Shown in pieces: positions 13,129-15,706 of a DNA stretch of 15,706 bases. The notes below the pieces were generated by a model that was not told the origin of the DNA, did not search any database, and saw nothing but the letters and a program-made list of their open reading frames with translations. Numbering within the stretch: position 1 is the stretch's first letter; every line of letters begins with the position of its first letter. A program made the translations under genes and the position numbers. This DNA comes from Candidatus Woesearchaeota archaeon. Lineage in GTDB: Archaea; Nanobdellota; Nanobdellia; Woesearchaeales; GW2011-AR4. The stretch is from contig JACPMQ010000048.1 of NCBI GenBank assembly GCA_016185955.1, positions 1 through 15,706 of the forward strand. Direction: 5' to 3'.

Positions 13129-14187
13129 GTGGTTAATATTGATTACAGGAAACTTATAGGATTTAGCAACGGCTCTTTCGTTGTGACAATGCCAAAATCT
13201 TGGATTGGGAAAAATAATCTAAAAAAAGGAGATATGATAGGCATTGAAGAAAACAGCACGAATATTATTTTTCATGCAAACACAAAAGAAGTCAAGAAGG
13301 AAGATAAGTCCATTGTTATAAATGCAGATGATAAAAACTTAGTAAAGATAAAAGCAGAGATAGTAGTAGCTTATCTTAACAACTATAATACCATAGAAAT
13401 TTTTTCTAACAATCTTGAAAATAATGCGCTTGCCATAAAAGACATATTAAGGAATCTTTCAGGGATGGAAATAATAGAGCAGACAGGAAGCAGAATAGTT
13501 GCAAAAGACCTTATTGACGTCGGGAATATATCTGTGCAAAGCCTTATACGCAGGATGGATGTCATAACAAGGTCTATGATGGATGATACAATTTTGTGCA
13601 TAGAAGGAAAGTGCAATCCAAAAAGCATAGGGCACAGGGATGTTGATGTCAACAGGCTTTATTACCTCGGATTCAGGATAATAAAAAATATTATGGAAAA
13701 TCCAGCGCTTATGAAGAAGCTGAATACAGATCCTTGGAGGCTTTTTAGCGACAAGATGGTTTTAACAAGGATAGAGGAAATCGCTGACAGGCAAAAGAGG
13801 ATATCAAGGCTGATAGCGGAAATTGACTACAAAAACAAGCTTATCAAGGATTTTAAGAAACTAAAGGAAGAGATTAAGCAAAGGTATAGTGATGCAATGA
13901 AAGCTTATTATAACAATGACAAAACAATTGCTTATAATATAGAGACGACAAACAAGGCATTAATTGAAGTATGCGATAAATTCCTTGAAGATATGAGCAT
14001 CAGCACATGCGCCCAATGCCATTCACAACTTCTTAAATTGAACAGCAGGTTAGAAATGAAAAAGGGCAATCAGAGCAATCCTGAAACTTTTCAGAGCATG
14101 AACACATCCATTGCAAAGATAGTGGAGTACACTAAGGCAACATTGACTTTCATAAAGTACATAGCAAGAACTGTATTAAGCATGTAA
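13129..14187 (+). CDS. PhoU-domain regulator with N-terminal AbrB/SpoVT-like domain (352 aa)
   Basis: Archaeal PhoU-type protein, a family tied to control of phosphate uptake. The first 50 residues (YRKLIGFSNGSFVVTMPKSW, then NNLKKGDMIGI) are a swapped-hairpin AbrB/SpoVT-like DNA-binding domain. The rest is helical, with PhoU-like segments such as HRDVDVNRLYYLGFRII and a long helix TRIEEIADRQKRISRLIAEI. No phosphate transporter genes lie nearby. The start is uncertain. GTG at 13129 is given, but GGTGG followed 5 nt later by ATT (13138) copies the arrangement seen at aRF1 and at the acidic gene, so ATT may be the true start. The product differs by only three residues. Confidence 0.82.
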   Translation: MVNIDYRKLIGFSNGSFVVTMPKSWIGKNNLKKGDMIGIEENSTNIIFHANTKEVKKEDKSIVINADDKNLVKIKAEIVVAYLNNYNTIEIFSNNLENNALAIKDILRNLSGMEIIEQTGSRIVAKDLIDVGNISVQSLIRRMDVITRSMMDDTILCIEGKCNPKSIGHRDVDVNRLYYLGFRIIKNIMENPALMKKLNTDPWRLFSDKMVLTRIEEIADRQKRISRLIAEIDYKNKLIKDFKKLKEEIKQRYSDAMKAYYNNDKTIAYNIETTNKALIEVCDKFLEDMSISTCAQCHSQLLKLNSRLEMKKGNQSNPETFQSMNTSIAKIVEYTKATLTFIKYIARTVLSM

Positions 14188-14202
14188 CAATCGCGAGAAG
14201 TG

Positions 14203-15303
14203 TTAATACCCTTCAAACATAATCTTTTGCTTTTCTTTAATTAATGCAGTAAGAGTTGCAGCGCTTTTTTTTACTTCTCCGACGATTTTAGCGTCGCTTG
14301 TAATCTGAAGAATTTTGTCGGCATCTTTATTTTTGCAAATTATGAAAAAGCCCATGCCCATGTTAAAAGTCTCATACATTTTTTTATGCGGGAATTTAGA
14401 CTCTTCCTGCATCAGCTCAAATATTGGGTGGGGCTTTAATGGATTGTCTATTCTAAACTCAAAATTGCCTTTGAGCCTGTTAAAATTTTTTAATCCATAG
14501 CCCGTGTTATTTATTCCAATTACATCAAAGCTTTTTGATATTTTAGCTATATCCTCCAAATAAATCCTAGTTGGCTGCAGCAGCATTTTTCCTATTGTGG
14601 AGTTATTAAATTGAGAATCAAGGGAATATTTTCCTTTGTACAGCTTTTTGAATTTTTTTCTTGTTTCAAAGTCGCTATTCAGCAGATAATGCCTTAAATA
14701 GGTGTAGCCGTTGCTATGCGCCCCAGAGCTTGGCAGCGCGATTATTTTGTCGCCAACAGAAATTTTTTTTATTGCCTTCTCTTTTTTTATGAAGCCTATC
14801 ATGCATCCTACAATATCAAAGCCATAGCCTTCTTTTGCGGAGCTTAATAACTCGTCTGCGGATGCTGTTTCGCCTTTGCCAAAGTTTATTCTTATGGAAT
14901 TTTTTAATATTTTTGATGCATTGCATTGCTCCAATGCTTTTGACATGCCTTTAACTATGCTGCTTGTAATTGCCCTTTCTTCTATTTGTGATTGGCATGT
15001 AATGCAGTCCATAAACAAGAAAGGGCTTGCGCTTCCCAATGTTGCAATATCATTTGCTGACATTGCGACACAATCAATGCCTATTGTGTCGTAAATGCCC
15101 ATTGCCTCTGCAATAAGTATTTTTGTTCCAACTCCGTCAATGGCAGAAGCAATATAATGCTCTGGAAAAACTTCATTGTTTTCATAAAGCTCAGCGAACA
15201 TTCCTTTGCTTTCTTCAACTATATCTTTTTTTAGAGAAAGGGGTATTGCCTTTTTAATAGCATCAACAGCTTTTGATTCCCTTTGTTGGTAATTAAGAGG
15301 CAT
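14203..15303 (-). CDS. purM: Phosphoribosylformylglycinamidine cyclo-ligase, AIR synthetase (366 aa)
   Basis: ATP-dependent ring closure giving aminoimidazole ribonucleotide in purine synthesis. Motifs are IDGVGTKILIAEAMG (55-69), GIDCVAMSANDIATLGSASP (75-94), GKGETASADE (142-151, the family GGETA), and LPSSGAHSNGYTYLR (191-205). It is a little longer than the usual 340-350 aa and somewhat divergent (GKGETA, and INNTGYG where GGG-rich sequence is usual). It appears leaderless. It converges with the PhoU-like gene (15 nt between stops). The 210-bp element lies about 14 bp upstream of its TATA box. No other pur gene is in the window. Confidence 0.9.
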   Translation of the reverse strand: MPLNYQQRESKAVDAIKKAIPLSLKKDIVEESKGMFAELYENNEVFPEHYIASAIDGVGTKILIAEAMGIYDTIGIDCVAMSANDIATLGSASPFLFMDCITCQSQIEERAITSSIVKGMSKALEQCNASKILKNSIRINFGKGETASADELLSSAKEGYGFDIVGCMIGFIKKEKAIKKISVGDKIIALPSSGAHSNGYTYLRHYLLNSDFETRKKFKKLYKGKYSLDSQFNNSTIGKMLLQPTRIYLEDIAKISKSFDVIGINNTGYGLKNFNRLKGNFEFRIDNPLKPHPIFELMQEESKFPHKKMYETFNMGMGFFIICKNKDADKILQITSDAKIVGEVKKSAATLTALIKEKQKIMFEGY

Positions 15304-15324
15304 ATCAAAAGCGAAAGAATTGGT

Positions 15325-15334
15325 ATTTATAAAG
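15325..15334 (-). promoter_or_regulatory. TATA box of purM
   Basis: Minus-strand CTTTATAAAT is spaced 22-31 nt from the ATG at 15303, which indicates a leaderless transcript. Confidence 0.6.
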
Positions 15335-15347
15335 GTTTTTTTTGTGT

Positions 15348-15557
15348 GTAACTGCTAACACCTCTTATTCTAAATATGTATGGAACATTGAAGTGGCTGC
15401 TCCAAAATAAGGGGCGGTAGGCTGGCAGAAGAATGTTGATTGTGCTATCAAAATGGCGCGTATCTATAAGATATTCTTATGATGAAAAAAGAATCAAGAT
15501 GCGCCATTTTGCCTGTAGCGCGGCTCTGGAGCAGCCACTTATATTGTCAGCAGTTAC
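15348..15557 (-). repeat. 210-bp nested-palindrome element, inverted copy (MITE-like)
   Basis: Reverse complement of 9222-9431 with about six differences and no indel. The outer ends are GTAACTGCTAAC (15348-15359) and GTCAGCAGTTAC (15546-15557). The second ring is AAGTGGCTGCTCCA (15391-15404) with its complement (15527-15540). The inner CAAAATGGCGC stem is intact. No obvious target duplication was seen at its borders. Confidence 0.9.
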
Positions 15558-15596
15558 TAAAAAATGTATCTGGTAATATAGATTTGTCCGAGAATC

Positions 15597-15627
15597 AGGG
15601 TTTTTGCGAAAGTCGGTGCTTGTGCGT
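15597..15627 (+). repeat. Outer direct repeat, right copy
   Basis: AGGGTTTTTGCGAA, a 6-nt middle, then TGCTTGTGCGT. This is the partner of 9179-9208 in the same orientation. Confidence 0.7.
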
Positions 15628-15673
15628 ATAGTGGCGCAACTAAATAATGGAACAATAATTATTGCGCCACTAT
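15628..15673. repeat. 12-bp hairpin at the right edge
   Basis: ATAGTGGCGCAA (15628-15639) pairs perfectly with TTGCGCCACTAT (15662-15673) around a 22-nt AT-rich loop. It begins at the base after the direct repeat. No gene is visible from 15558 to the window end. Confidence 0.7.
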
Positions 15674-15706
15674 GCTAGAGAACACAAAGTATAGGAACGG
15701 AAGTCA

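Noticed and set aside
9222..15557. Classical composite transposon
   Set aside because: No transposase is present in either arm, no target duplication was seen, and the cargo is housekeeping (RNR, purM).
1..15706. CRISPR array, tRNA or rRNA genes
   Set aside because: No regularly spaced direct repeats and no cloverleaf or rRNA-like sequence were recognised by eye. The repeats here are palindromic and scattered.

Overview
The window looks like chromosome from a small-genome, AT-rich archaeon, most likely of the DPANN type (Woesearchaeota/Pacearchaeota-like). The archaeal assignment rests on an archaeal class-1 release factor (aRF1), an archaeal histone, eIF5A with its hypusine site, ribosomal protein eL40, a KaiC-like ATPase beside TadC/FlaJ-type membrane proteins, and TATA-box promoters giving leaderless or GGTG-led genes. 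The DPANN placement is inference from the compact proteins and style, not from a search.

Layout. 1-2966: a minus-strand operon, KaiC-like ATPase then two TadC-type pilus/secretion platform proteins, bracketed by a 61-bp inverted repeat. 2967-3235: a gene-free leader with two strong hairpins whose loops are complementary, then the aRF1 promoter. 3245-6525: aRF1, split by a 505-aa intein placed exactly after the catalytic GGQ, overlapping by 1 nt a zinc metallopeptidase of SprT-like type. 6619-8786: histone, then eIF5A, eL40 (too short for a usual ORF cut-off) and an M50 site-2 protease, the last three tightly packed. 8791-9114: a convergent small winged-helix regulator. 9222-15557: a 6.3-kb block between two inverted, almost identical 210-bp palindromic elements. 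It holds a class II (B12-dependent) ribonucleotide reductase with a 142-aa mini-intein immediately before its radical cysteine, a tiny zinc-ribbon gene, a tiny acidic gene, a PhoU-like regulator, and PurM. The last 150 bp hold repeats only.

How it fits together. The genes are mostly information processing (termination, translation factor, ribosomal protein, histone) and nucleotide supply (RNR, PurM). The regions between them are unusually rich in palindromes: nested-palindrome elements, a family of CCRCCG-core hairpins with compensatory base changes, a 20-bp perfect palindrome at the PhoU-like promoter, and two NrdR-box-like palindromes 32 bp apart upstream of the RNR. The most notable points are the two inteins sitting in the catalytic centres of two essential enzymes (one carrying an inserted XRE-type HTH), an aRF1 that lacks the usual zinc minidomain, the tandem NrdR-like boxes in an archaeon, and the inverted elements that frame whole gene blocks. 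No complete unknown defence or mobile system was recognised.
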